Part shown: positions 38,662 to 46,841 of the stretch, piece after piece
How the letters are laid out: the number at the start of each line of letters is the position of its first letter
How positions within the stretch are numbered: the stretch's first letter is position 1
Origin: Flexistipes sinusarabici DSM 4947
GTDB taxonomy: Bacteria; Chrysiogenota; Deferribacteres; Deferribacterales; Flexistipitaceae
Direction: 5' to 3'
Assembly: GCF_000218625.1 (NCBI RefSeq)
Contig: NC_015672.1
Location: 682,001 to 746,000, forward strand
DNA length: 64,000 nucleotides
Program-made: the position numbers and the translations under genes
Notes under the pieces: model-generated
Database searches by the model: none
What the model was told of the DNA's origin: nothing
The model's input: the letters and a program-made list of their open reading frames with translations, nothing else

Positions 38662-39927
38662 ATGATAGGTGAAATTAGGAAAAATGTGAAGAGAAAAATT
38701 GTGAGTGTAGCATCATCAATTTCAGAGGATAATGTAAGTGTAAAAAAGCCCCTTCATAAACATATTTTGGAAATAGTAACCGGAGTATTAGCCTCAAAGA
38801 GCTGCAACTTAACAGAAATAGCAAGAAGCCTGAAGGAAGATATAGCCATAAAAGACACTTTAAAAAGGATACGCCGTAATGTCCATGATCACCCAGAGAT
38901 TCTTGAATTGTCGAATTATTACAATATGAACAAGTGGAAAGACAAAGTAAGGGAAGAAACAATAATAGCTTTGGATGCGGGAGACATTTGTCATCATTTT
39001 GGCAATAACTTTGAAAATCATTGTCGTTTAAGAGATGGGAGCAAAGGCAGTACCGGCAACGGTTATTATCTAAATCAAATAAGTTGTTACAATCCTTCTG
39101 AGAGAATAACATTTCCAATGTATCTTGATATGTACAGCAGCGAAGAACAGAGCTTTAAGAGTATGAACACGGAAAGTATGAAAGCGGTAGAGAATTTTGT
39201 ATCAGCAGCTGGACCCAAAGGTTTGTGGGTATTAGACCGAGGTTATGACGGCGGTATTATGCTGAATTATTTTTTAAACAAGGATCTTGATTTTGTAACC
39301 AGATTAACAAAAAAGCGCCACCTTGTTTTAGGAGGTAAACCGGTAAGTATTCCTGATTTAGTGAAGAAAATAAACAGACGTTACAAAATTGGGAAATCTT
39401 TTAGGTTTGGCTATAAGAAGTGTTATATAAATCTTGAAGGTAAGCTTTACCCTGTGACTGTAATGGTTAATAAGGGGGAGGAGAATAAAGAGCCTCATAT
39501 TTTACTTACAAATGGTCACATAAAGAAATCCAGAGAGATTAAGAGACGCGTGACAGGATATTACCACCGCTGGGGCGTGGAAGAATGTTACAGATTTGAG
39601 AAGCAGGGCTTTGGAATAGAGAAGAGTTTAACCCCTAACTTTAATGCGATAAAATCACTGCTTGGAGCATCCATGTTAGCCTGGAGCGTATTGCTGATGG
39701 TACAGGAGGATGAAATATTAAAAGAGCAGGTCATTGCAAATTCTAAGAGGGAGAAATCCAAAAAGAAAGATCGACCAAAATTTATATATTATAGCCTTTT
39801 AGATGGTATTAGCAGAGCATTTATTATGGCTAAGGAAATATTTAGATTTCGAAAACCCAAGCCGCCTAATTTAGCTCCTACAATTGATGAATTGTTAAAT
39901 AAACGTTCACTTGGTATGATACTGTGA
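38662..39927 (+). CDS. IS4-family transposase, copy 2
   Basis: Identical in all 421 residues to the transposase at 15032-16297 (DDE residues in IALDAGD, VLDRGYDGG and the Y-R-E-K box around RWGVEECYRFEK). Intact frame. Identity of two copies 22 kb apart suggests recent movement or gene conversion. Confidence 0.93.
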   Translation: MIGEIRKNVKRKIVSVASSISEDNVSVKKPLHKHILEIVTGVLASKSCNLTEIARSLKEDIAIKDTLKRIRRNVHDHPEILELSNYYNMNKWKDKVREETIIALDAGDICHHFGNNFENHCRLRDGSKGSTGNGYYLNQISCYNPSERITFPMYLDMYSSEEQSFKSMNTESMKAVENFVSAAGPKGLWVLDRGYDGGIMLNYFLNKDLDFVTRLTKKRHLVLGGKPVSIPDLVKKINRRYKIGKSFRFGYKKCYINLEGKLYPVTVMVNKGEENKEPHILLTNGHIKKSREIKRRVTGYYHRWGVEECYRFEKQGFGIEKSLTPNFNAIKSLLGASMLAWSVLLMVQEDEILKEQVIANSKREKSKKKDRPKFIYYSLLDGISRAFIMAKEIFRFRKPKPPNLAPTIDELLNKRSLGMIL

Positions 39928-40007
39928 AAAAAATGGGAGGGTGCCAATAATAAAACTGGCGTCACCCCATTTTATTATAAAAGATATTGTATGACATGTA
40001 TTTAGAG

Positions 40008-40077
40008 TTGAGAAGTCCTCCAGGATCGTGTATAGTTATTTTCGAGAAAAAAGCAACAAATACAACGACCTGGAGGA
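40008..40077 (+). promoter_or_regulatory. Promoter and masking hairpin of the second IS4 element
   Basis: -35 TTGAGA (40008-40013), 17 bp, -10 TATAGT (40031-40036). The arm TCCTCCAGG (40016-40024) in the spacer pairs with CCTGGAGGA (40069-40077), which contains the ribosome site. Same design as the other IS4 element although the arm sequences differ. Confidence 0.68.
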
Positions 40078-40082
40078 ATTTT

Positions 40083-41402
40083 ATGATAAGTGAAACCGTG
40101 GAAAATGTGAAGGGAAAAATTAGAAAAATTGTGCACGATCTCAACGAACATATTTCAAAGCCTCAGCAAAAATATTTACTGGAAATGATTCCGGGATGTT
40201 TTTCAACAGGCAGCTTAAATCTTACATCCATATCGGGCTATCTGAGTGAAAAGACCAAAGTAAAACATACGCTAAAAAGGCTGCAAAGGAATACAGAGAA
40301 CTATTCGTCCCTGCTTAAAATTTCAAATTTATATAATATTCACAGCAGTTATGAAGAAACGATAAAAGATGAGAGAGTACTAATATCAGTGGATGAGGGA
40401 GATCTGGTTCATGATTATGGCAAGTCATTTGAACTCATATCGAAGGTTCGTGACGGCAGCAGCAAAAAGAAACGGATAAATAATGGTTATTTTCTGAATC
40501 ATGCAGTTTGTTACAGTCTTTCCAGCAAAAGAGTGTTACCGCTTTATCTTGATATTCACAGTAGCATTTCCCCTGATTTCAAGAGTGCCAACAATGAGAC
40601 AATAAAATTATTGGATACAATAGAGAAAAAATTCAAAGATAAGGGTATTTTTGTAATGGACAGGGGCTATGATGCTGGAGTTATACTGGAATATCTTTAT
40701 AAAAAGGGTCTGAGTTTTATAATAAGAAGCGTTGGTAACCGTCATGTAACTCACAGAGGCAAGAACGTACTGGTTTCCAAGTTGTGCAAATCTGTCATAA
40801 ACAAACGTTACAAAAAGAATAGTTTTTCTTATGGTTATGCGAAATGTTATTATAAGGGGCGTCCTATGACGGTAATAAGTGCTAAGGGGGCAGAAAAGGA
40901 TAATTATGTCTATCTTCTTTGCGAGGGTCATATAAGAAAGAGCAAGGAAGCCTTTTTCCGGGTGAAGAGTTATTTCAAAAGATGGAAGGTAGAAGAGAGT
41001 TTCAGATTTATGAAGCAGCAGTTGGGCATAGAGAGATGTCTTGTGAGGAAATTTGATTCTATAAAGACAATGCTTGGTATAGCTTCTTTTTGCTGGAATT
41101 TATTATCCCGGATAGAATCAGACAGATTGTTAGCGGTGGAACTTGAGAGAATGTCGAGACGTGAGAAATATAACACAAAGAATAGGACAGTGTGCACATT
41201 TATGCATTACAGGATATCAGACGGTATCAGGAATATGTTATTGTCTTATAATAAGAGGCTTTTTAGATTTAGAGATAAAAAATATAAATCAGATATAGTG
41301 TATTATATGAAGATACCGTATTATTTAGAAAAACATAGGGAAAGAGAAATTATAGATGGTATTCCTGTTGTCAGAAGGAAAAAAAGTTTACTCGTGGCAT
41401 AA
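40083..41402 (+). CDS. IS4-family transposase, second type
   Basis: A 439-residue DDE transposase related to, but clearly different from, the 421-residue one. Catalytic parts: ISVDEGDLVHDYG, VMDRGYDAGV, and the exact Y-x2-R-x3-E-x6-K box in YFKRWKVEESFRFMK. The ATG at 40083 follows GGAGG; the frame is open 32 codons further upstream but that region holds the promoter. Intact. Confidence 0.92.
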   Translation: MISETVENVKGKIRKIVHDLNEHISKPQQKYLLEMIPGCFSTGSLNLTSISGYLSEKTKVKHTLKRLQRNTENYSSLLKISNLYNIHSSYEETIKDERVLISVDEGDLVHDYGKSFELISKVRDGSSKKKRINNGYFLNHAVCYSLSSKRVLPLYLDIHSSISPDFKSANNETIKLLDTIEKKFKDKGIFVMDRGYDAGVILEYLYKKGLSFIIRSVGNRHVTHRGKNVLVSKLCKSVINKRYKKNSFSYGYAKCYYKGRPMTVISAKGAEKDNYVYLLCEGHIRKSKEAFFRVKSYFKRWKVEESFRFMKQQLGIERCLVRKFDSIKTMLGIASFCWNLLSRIESDRLLAVELERMSRREKYNTKNRTVCTFMHYRISDGIRNMLLSYNKRLFRFRDKKYKSDIVYYMKIPYYLEKHREREIIDGIPVVRRKKSLLVA

Positions 41403-41438
41403 GTCTGCGAAAAATGGGGTGACGCTAGAATAATAAAA

Positions 41439-41688
41439 GCATTGCAATTAATTTCAGCTTTGATATATTTCTTTGTTGTTATTTCGTGTAAGGGATTCGG
41501 GGTTATCATTGTTCAGTATTTCAAACAAAATTAATCAAAAATTCCATGCCGATTGCCGGGATCCCCGTTTGAGGATGATTCTTTGAACAGGGGATGCGTT
41601 TGTGATTATTCAACGGTAGGTAAGGTTTGTACATTTAAAAGAATGTTCAACTTCTTATTAATATTAAATAAAGTAGAGGTAGAAAAGT
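41439..41688. promoter_or_regulatory. Upstream region of the DEAD-box helicase gene
   Basis: A 250-bp gap with no gene. It has GGGATCCCCGTTTGAGGATGATTCTTTGAACAGGGGAT-type GC-richer sequence (about 41558-41596), with GATCCCCG and CAGGGGAT able to pair, before an AT-rich stretch and the GTAGAGGTAG ribosome site. No clear promoter chosen. Confidence 0.3.
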
Positions 41689-43272
41689 ATGCAGCAAAAT
41701 CATTCGTTTGATGAATTAGGATTATCGGAAAATTTGTTAAGATCTGTAAAAAAGAAGGGCTTTGAAGAGCCAACACCGATACAGGCACAGGTTATCCCGA
41801 CATTGTTAAAAAGTGAAAAAGATGTTGTTGGACAGGCGCAGACCGGAACGGGGAAGACAGCGGCTTTTGGTTTGCCGATTATGGATAGAATTGTATCCGA
41901 TGAGAAAAGGGTTAAGGCTTTAATTCTTGCTCCCACCAGGGAGTTGGCCATACAGGTTTCTGAGGAGTTAAACTCACTGAAAGGCAAAAAGAAAATGAAG
42001 GTTGTCCCCATATACGGAGGACAGTCTATAGAACTCCAGTTGAAGCGGCTGAGTAGCGGAGCTGATATTGTAGTGGGGACGCCTGGAAGGGTTATAGACC
42101 ACCTCAACAGAAAAACCCTGGATATATCCAGACTAGATTATCTTGTTCTTGATGAAGCTGATGAGATGCTCAATATGGGCTTTATAGAAGATATCGAGTC
42201 CATTCTAAAAAGAGCTAACCCTGATAAGCGGATGCTGCTTTTCTCGGCCACTATGCCGAGGGAAATATTGAATATTGCCAAAAGGTTCATGGGTGAGTTT
42301 GAGATTTTCAGGACGAAAAGTGAAGAACTTGCCGCCGGACTGACTGAGCAGATATATTTTGAAGTCAGAGAACCGGATAAATTTGAAGCTCTGTGCAGAA
42401 TCAGAGATATGGAAAAGGAATTTTACGGAATTATTTTCTGCCGAACAAAAGTGGATGTGGACAAACTTGCAAACAGGCTTATAGACAGAGGGTATAACGC
42501 TGAAGCCCTGCATGGAGACATATCCCAGCACCAGCGGGAAAGAATTCTGAAAAAATTCAGGAACAAGCAGGTCAATATGCTTGTTGCAACGGATGTGGCA
42601 GCAAGAGGTATCGATATTCAGGATTTGACTCATGTAATAAATTATGCACTTCCTCAGGATCCCGAAGCTTATATACATCGAATCGGAAGAACAGGGAGAG
42701 CCGGGAAAGAAGGCACCGCCATTACTTTCGTTACACCTGAGGAGTACAGAAAGTTACTTTTTATCATGAGAAAAGCCAAGACAGATATAAGAAAAGAAAG
42801 TCTACCCGGTGTCGGAGAGATTATCGAGGCTAAAAAGGAAAATATAAAAGAGGAAATATTAGAAGCTCTCAATTCGGATGAATTGAGAAACTATAAAGAT
42901 ATCGCTGAAGATCTGCTTGAAAATGCAGAGCCTGACAAACTGGTTTCTGCCCTGTTAAATATTGCCTATGAAGATGACTTGAGTGAGGACAGTTATCGTG
43001 AAATAAGTGATGTTTACGTTAACAGGAAAGGGAGGACTCGACTATTTGTTGCCCTTGGCAAAATGGATGGTATGAGCCCCAAGTCACTGGTTGATTTTAT
43101 AATAGATAAGGCCGGTGTGGAGAATAAAAAGATTAAAGATGTAAAGGTTTTTGAAAAATTTTCCTTTATCACTGTACCTTTTGAGGAATCCGAGATTATT
43201 CTGGAAATTTTTAAGCGGGAAAAACGCGGCCGGAGACCTATCGTGGAGATTGCAAAAGAAAAGAAAAGGTGA
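41689..43272 (+). CDS. deaD: DEAD-box RNA helicase with DbpA-type RNA-binding domain
   Basis: A 527-residue helicase of the DeaD/CsdA group, acting in ribosome assembly and RNA turnover. Motifs in order: Q motif region FEEPTPIQAQVIP, AQTGTGKT, PTRELA, TPGR, DEAD, SAT, TDVAARGID and HRIGRTGRAG (by about residue 345). A linker leads to a C-terminal RRM-like domain (about 440-510: LFVALGKMDGMSPKSLVDFI). It begins a three-gene run with carbonic anhydrase and thioesterase genes, each a few bases apart. Confidence 0.94.
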   Translation: MQQNHSFDELGLSENLLRSVKKKGFEEPTPIQAQVIPTLLKSEKDVVGQAQTGTGKTAAFGLPIMDRIVSDEKRVKALILAPTRELAIQVSEELNSLKGKKKMKVVPIYGGQSIELQLKRLSSGADIVVGTPGRVIDHLNRKTLDISRLDYLVLDEADEMLNMGFIEDIESILKRANPDKRMLLFSATMPREILNIAKRFMGEFEIFRTKSEELAAGLTEQIYFEVREPDKFEALCRIRDMEKEFYGIIFCRTKVDVDKLANRLIDRGYNAEALHGDISQHQRERILKKFRNKQVNMLVATDVAARGIDIQDLTHVINYALPQDPEAYIHRIGRTGRAGKEGTAITFVTPEEYRKLLFIMRKAKTDIRKESLPGVGEIIEAKKENIKEEILEALNSDELRNYKDIAEDLLENAEPDKLVSALLNIAYEDDLSEDSYREISDVYVNRKGRTRLFVALGKMDGMSPKSLVDFIIDKAGVENKKIKDVKVFEKFSFITVPFEESEIILEIFKREKRGRRPIVEIAKEKKR

Positions 43273-43284
43273 TAAAGAGTACAT

Positions 43285-43902
43285 ATGAGTTTATTGCATA
43301 AGAAGATAAAAGATTTTAAGCAGTACTCGTATGAGAGACATAAGAATTTGTTTTCGGAGCTTGCCTCAGGACAGGCTCCGCACACTTTGTTTATAAGTTG
43401 TTGTGATTCAAGGGTTCTCCCATCATTTATTACAAACTCACTGCCCGGAGAATTATTTATAGTCAGAAATATAGCCAATATTGTTCCCCCATACTCCACA
43501 AAAGGGGAATATTCATCTACAATTGCAGCCATCGAATATGCCGTGCTCGTTTTGAAAGTACAAAACATCGTGGTTTGCGGACATTCCAATTGCGGCGGGT
43601 GCTCATCGCTTTTAAAAAGTGATGACGAGTTAAGTTTGCTGCCTAATGTAAAAAGATGGCTATCTTTATCGGAAAACACCAGGGTAAAATATTTCCAAAA
43701 TCTGGATGAAGATATAAGAATGCCATATCATATTGAAATGATTAATGTCGTTATGCAGTTAGAAAATCTTATGACATATCCGTTTATTGAGGAACGGATA
43801 AAGCAAAAGTCCCTTAATACTTACGGATGGTACTATTCGATCGATAAGGGTGAAATTTTTGACTACAATCCTGCCGTAAAATATTTTGAACCGGTAATCT
43901 GA
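43285..43902 (+). CDS. Beta-class carbonic anhydrase
   Basis: A 205-residue zinc enzyme. Predicted zinc ligands are Cys39, Asp41 (CCDSR), His100 and Cys103 (CGHSNCGGC); Arg43 completes the Asp-Arg dyad. It interconverts CO2 and bicarbonate in the cytoplasm, useful to carboxylation and to pyrimidine and fatty acid synthesis. Starts 12 bp after the helicase and ends 2 bp before the thioesterase, so all three are probably cotranscribed. Confidence 0.94.
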   Translation: MSLLHKKIKDFKQYSYERHKNLFSELASGQAPHTLFISCCDSRVLPSFITNSLPGELFIVRNIANIVPPYSTKGEYSSTIAAIEYAVLVLKVQNIVVCGHSNCGGCSSLLKSDDELSLLPNVKRWLSLSENTRVKYFQNLDEDIRMPYHIEMINVVMQLENLMTYPFIEERIKQKSLNTYGWYYSIDKGEIFDYNPAVKYFEPVI

Positions 43903-43904
43903 AT

Positions 43905-44627
43905 ATGATTGTAAAGCTGGAAAAGGTTGTAAATTATAAAGATATAGGGTTTGACTTCAAGCTGAGACCGGACAGTCTTGTCTCTTTTTTTCAGGAAATT
44001 GCAATACATCATTCTGATATGGTTGGCTATGATGCCGAAACACTTAAAGATATGGGTGTGGCCTGGGTATTAAATAAGCTGTACGTAGATATTTCAGAAT
44101 ATCCTGTATTAGGAGATAGTATCACTGTGATAACCTGGTCATCAGGGATATCCGGTGTAAAGGCTTTCAGGGAGTTTATTATTCGCAGTGGCGGCACTGA
44201 GGCTGTGAGAGCTGTTTCGATGTGGACACTTTTGGATATAACCACCAAACGTATAAAACGTATTCCTTCTTATCTGAGTGAAGCTTATGAGACTGAAAGC
44301 TCTCAGGCCACATCATTTCCGATTGCCTCATACAAGGTTGACAAAAATCCCGGCGATGAGGAAGGTTTGCTGCAAACTGTCCGTTTTTCAGATTTTGATA
44401 CGAATATGCATATGAATAATACGGCATATGTAAATATTCTTGACACTGCATTGAAAAGATATATTGGGAAAAATGTTGAGGTTAATGAGTTTTTTATAAA
44501 TTTTCAGAAAGAAGTGGGTTTTGATGTGGAAAAACTCACCGTTAAATTTTCAAGGCAAGACACCAATGTTCTTTATTCTATAAATGATGCCAAAAACATT
44601 TGTTCAAAAGGGTTTGTTAGGGTATGA
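43905..44627 (+). CDS. Acyl-ACP thioesterase-like hotdog protein
   Basis: A 240-residue double-hotdog protein similar to the acyl-ACP thioesterase family. The first hotdog has SLVSFFQEIAIHHSDMVGYD and VLNKLYVDISEYP; the second starts RFSDFDTNMHMNNTAYVNIL, where the N-x-H-x-N-N pattern is the family's catalytic region. It would release fatty acids from ACP or CoA. Four-hydroxybenzoyl-CoA thioesterase-type activity is an alternative. Terminator immediately downstream. Confidence 0.85.
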   Translation: MIVKLEKVVNYKDIGFDFKLRPDSLVSFFQEIAIHHSDMVGYDAETLKDMGVAWVLNKLYVDISEYPVLGDSITVITWSSGISGVKAFREFIIRSGGTEAVRAVSMWTLLDITTKRIKRIPSYLSEAYETESSQATSFPIASYKVDKNPGDEEGLLQTVRFSDFDTNMHMNNTAYVNILDTALKRYIGKNVEVNEFFINFQKEVGFDVEKLTVKFSRQDTNVLYSINDAKNICSKGFVRV

Positions 44628-44653
44628 AAAAGGGGGCTCAAAGCCCCCTTTTT
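44628..44653 (+). terminator. Thioesterase terminator
   Basis: GGGGGCT (44632-44638), loop CAA, AGCCCCC (44642-44648), five T. The A-run before it would let it act on the opposite strand too. Confidence 0.85.
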
Positions 44654-44658
44654 CAATT

Positions 44659-44760
44659 TTACAGAATAAGTACAGCGCCTACTGCAACAACCCCGCAGAG
44701 GAGCGCTAACAGGGAAAAATAGCTGACTGTTTCCAGACCATCTCTGAATCTTTTTTCCAT
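44659..44760 (-). CDS. Small single-span membrane protein, 33 residues
   Basis: Translation from an ATG (complement 44758-44760) gives MEKRFRDGLETVSYFSLLAL and then a hydrophobic run ending AVGAVLIL. There is a strong GGAGG (complement 44770-44774) 9 bases before the start. The charged N-terminus followed by one hydrophobic helix is the usual shape of small bacterial membrane peptides. No family recognised; function unknown. The stop lies next to the shared terminator, which suits convergent genes. Confidence 0.5.
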   Translation of the reverse strand: MEKRFRDGLETVSYFSLLALLCGVVAVGAVLIL

Positions 44761-44900
44761 TTTCTAAAACCTCCGTGAATAAAATTTAAATTTATACCTG
44801 AATAACTGAGTTTAAATTTTGCTTTAACCTCCCCTTTCTATCATCCCCGATGTTAAAGCGTTAAAGAAGTATCTCTTCCTATTGTGAGATACCAGTTATT

Positions 44901-45191
44901 CTGGCATCACCCCAAAAATCATATAAAAGTATTGTTTTACCTATACTTAGCTAACATGACACTGATTTCAATGTAATTTGCACAAATGAAGCAGCCGATG
45001 TCTGAGAAACGTACTGCCGGTTAGCGGTCACACCCTGTGTTGGAAGGTAAAGTGAATAAATATTTGCAAATAAAAACAATTATGAGAGGAGGGTGTAGAC
45101 GGTTAGCGGCAGTAGTTTCGAGTTTCGGCTGCGAAATGCGTGCAAATTACATTGAAAAATATTTGCACTGCGAAAAATGGGGTGACTTCAG
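44901..45191. mobile_element. MITE derived from the second IS4-type element
   Basis: A 291-bp element bounded by a perfect 10-bp target duplication ACCAGTTATT (44891-44900 and 45192-45201). Its ends, CTGGCATCACCCCAAAAATC on the left and CTGAAGTCACCCCATTTTTC as complement of the right, match those of the IS at 39956-41428 and extend into subterminal sequence (ATAAAAG on the left, GCAG on the right). Inside are long complementary arms, including an exact TCAATGTAATTTGCAC / GTGCAAATTACATTGA pair, so the element can fold as a long hairpin. It encodes no protein. Confidence 0.82.
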
Positions 45192-45201
45192 ACCAGTTAT
45201 T

Positions 45202-45571
45202 CAGATACATTGTTAATTATGTATAAAAAACATAGCAAATCAATAGGAAATCTTTAACTTTAAATTAATATATTGCCGTTAAAATTTGACTTTTCATTAA
45301 AATGTACGGCTTTATAGTGTTTATTATTAGCTGACAAAACAAATAAAAATGAGATTTTTTTTTAATTATTGTGAAAAATAACATTGTTTTGTAAAAATTT
45401 CCTCAGTTTTTGCGGATATTTTGTATTAGATTGATTTGGACGGAAGCCGCAGCCGGTTTAGTCGGGATATAAAAAATCCCGGCTAATTGCTTCAAGAGGG
45501 GAGGAGGGAAGAAGCGTTTGAATAGCCGGGCAAATTATTATTTTGTTTACAGTAACTAATATAATAAATCG
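45202..45571. other. AT-rich gap with hairpin after the glycosyltransferase operon
   Basis: No gene in 370 bp. A hairpin TTAGTCGGGAT / ATCCCGGCTAA (45458-45468, 45476-45486) is the only marked structure; on the minus strand it lies 90 bp past the last glycosyltransferase gene and has T in its loop, not after the stem, so it is not a standard terminator. Confidence 0.4.
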
Positions 45572-46840
45572 TTAATAATTATCAAGAGTTTTTTTGTTTC
45601 TTTTAACATAAAGATGTGAAAGAAAAGGCTGCAGGTTTTTCTCATAAATATTATCCCAGCTGTATTTTTTTATAACTTTTCGAAAAAAGTTCCCGGTGGA
45701 AGAAGTTTTTAAAAATTCAATAATTTTATCAGCAATATTTCCAGGCGTTTCATCCAGTTTAAAATAGGTAACACTGTCTTCGCCTATTGTCCTGAAAGGG
45801 GGTATATCCGAGCAAACTACCGGCAGTTTTATCATGCCCGCTTCAAGCAGTGGAATGCCAAAACCTTCGTGGAAACTGGGCAGAAAAAGTATATCTGAAA
45901 TCAAATAGAGGTCCCTTATATTGAGTCTGTTTGAATTTATAACTTCTCCGGACTTAAGCCGGTATTCGGCAAGAATTATTACATTATTTTCAATGTTATA
46001 ATCATTTATCATCTGCTTTAAATTGTTATAATATCTTCTTGTCCCTTCTTCGTGCGGATCAAAAGCTCCTGTAACAATTAAAATTGCATCAAGCCCTTTT
46101 TTTGTTAACTCTGATGTGACTTTTATAGAAAGCTCGATATTTTTTCTCGGATGAAGCCTTGATGGTTGCACCATAATGAAGTCCGCCTTCAGCAGGTTTC
46201 GCTCATCAATAATCTTAACAGAAGAATCATCAAGCTTGTAAAAGCTTTTTGGATCAATCCCGTTGGGTATTGTTGTTACACAATCATCTTTGCCGTAAAG
46301 CTTTTCAAAATCTTTTTTTCTGCTTTCTGAAACTGCAACATATGTAAGTTTTTTGTTAAACTGCCGGAGTATCTTGTATATCTCATGGCTGAACTTTCTA
46401 TCCGAATCTTTATAAAAGAACAAACAGTCGTGATTCCAGCTTGCAACTTCTGTGTCATTCTTTTCGGCAATTTCGTGTATTGCGTATGTCAAAGGCAGGT
46501 TGTAGCGCATTGTTAGAACGTTGTGAGCTATTAAGAGATCAAAGGGCTCCAGACTCTTTAGTAAATAATTTTTAATTTTTTCCTTCAGATTGTAAAATAA
46601 CTCTTTTTGCCCCTGTAGATACATTCTTACTGACATTTCAACTGTTTTTTCCTGTGAACCCAAAAGTGGATTAATTTCCACAGGAATATTTTTGGCAAAC
46701 TGGCTTCCGGTTCCTGCAAATATCTTTACGTTATTAAAATTACGGCTGAAAAGCAGAGCCTGCTGCCTTAGTATTTCCTCTACACCTCCAACAACAGGAG
46801 GGCATGAATAGTGCAGAAGAGCAATGTTCATTCTGTGCAT
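45572..46840 (-). CDS. Glycosyltransferase family 4 protein
   Basis: A 422-residue GT-B fold glycosyltransferase. The N-terminal CPPVVGGVEEILRQQALLF has the usual GGVE acceptor-side loop; VQPSRLHPRKNIELSIKV starts the donor domain, and SFHEGFGIPLLEAGM gives the E-x7-E donor-sugar motif. Donor and acceptor sugars cannot be told. Last of a five-gene minus-strand operon; 1 bp from the next glycosyltransferase gene. Confidence 0.85.
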   Translation of the reverse strand: MHRMNIALLHYSCPPVVGGVEEILRQQALLFSRNFNNVKIFAGTGSQFAKNIPVEINPLLGSQEKTVEMSVRMYLQGQKELFYNLKEKIKNYLLKSLEPFDLLIAHNVLTMRYNLPLTYAIHEIAEKNDTEVASWNHDCLFFYKDSDRKFSHEIYKILRQFNKKLTYVAVSESRKKDFEKLYGKDDCVTTIPNGIDPKSFYKLDDSSVKIIDERNLLKADFIMVQPSRLHPRKNIELSIKVTSELTKKGLDAILIVTGAFDPHEEGTRRYYNNLKQMINDYNIENNVIILAEYRLKSGEVINSNRLNIRDLYLISDILFLPSFHEGFGIPLLEAGMIKLPVVCSDIPPFRTIGEDSVTYFKLDETPGNIADKIIEFLKTSSTGNFFRKVIKKYSWDNIYEKNLQPFLSHLYVKRNKKTLDNY

Positions 46841-46841
46841 T

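Larger units (their letters stand above)
38513..39947 (+). mobile_element. IS4-family element, copy 2
   Basis: The same 1435-bp element as at 15012-16446, in the opposite orientation. Its left flank TAATAAAAG (38504-38512) is matched by TAATAAAAG at 41431-41439, beyond a second IS4-type element. This shows the second element landed at the right edge of this one and pushed the target repeat away. Ends begin TTGGCACCCTCCCATTTT. Confidence 0.92.
39956..41428 (+). mobile_element. Second IS4-family element, inserted in the edge of IS4 copy 2
   Basis: A 1473-bp element with ends CTGGCGTCACCCCATTTT (left) and CTAGCGTCACCCCATTTT (right, complement). A perfect 10-bp target duplication AATAATAAAA is present at 39946-39955 and 41429-41438. 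The left copy includes the last two bases of the neighbouring IS4 element, so this one arrived later. Confidence 0.92.
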
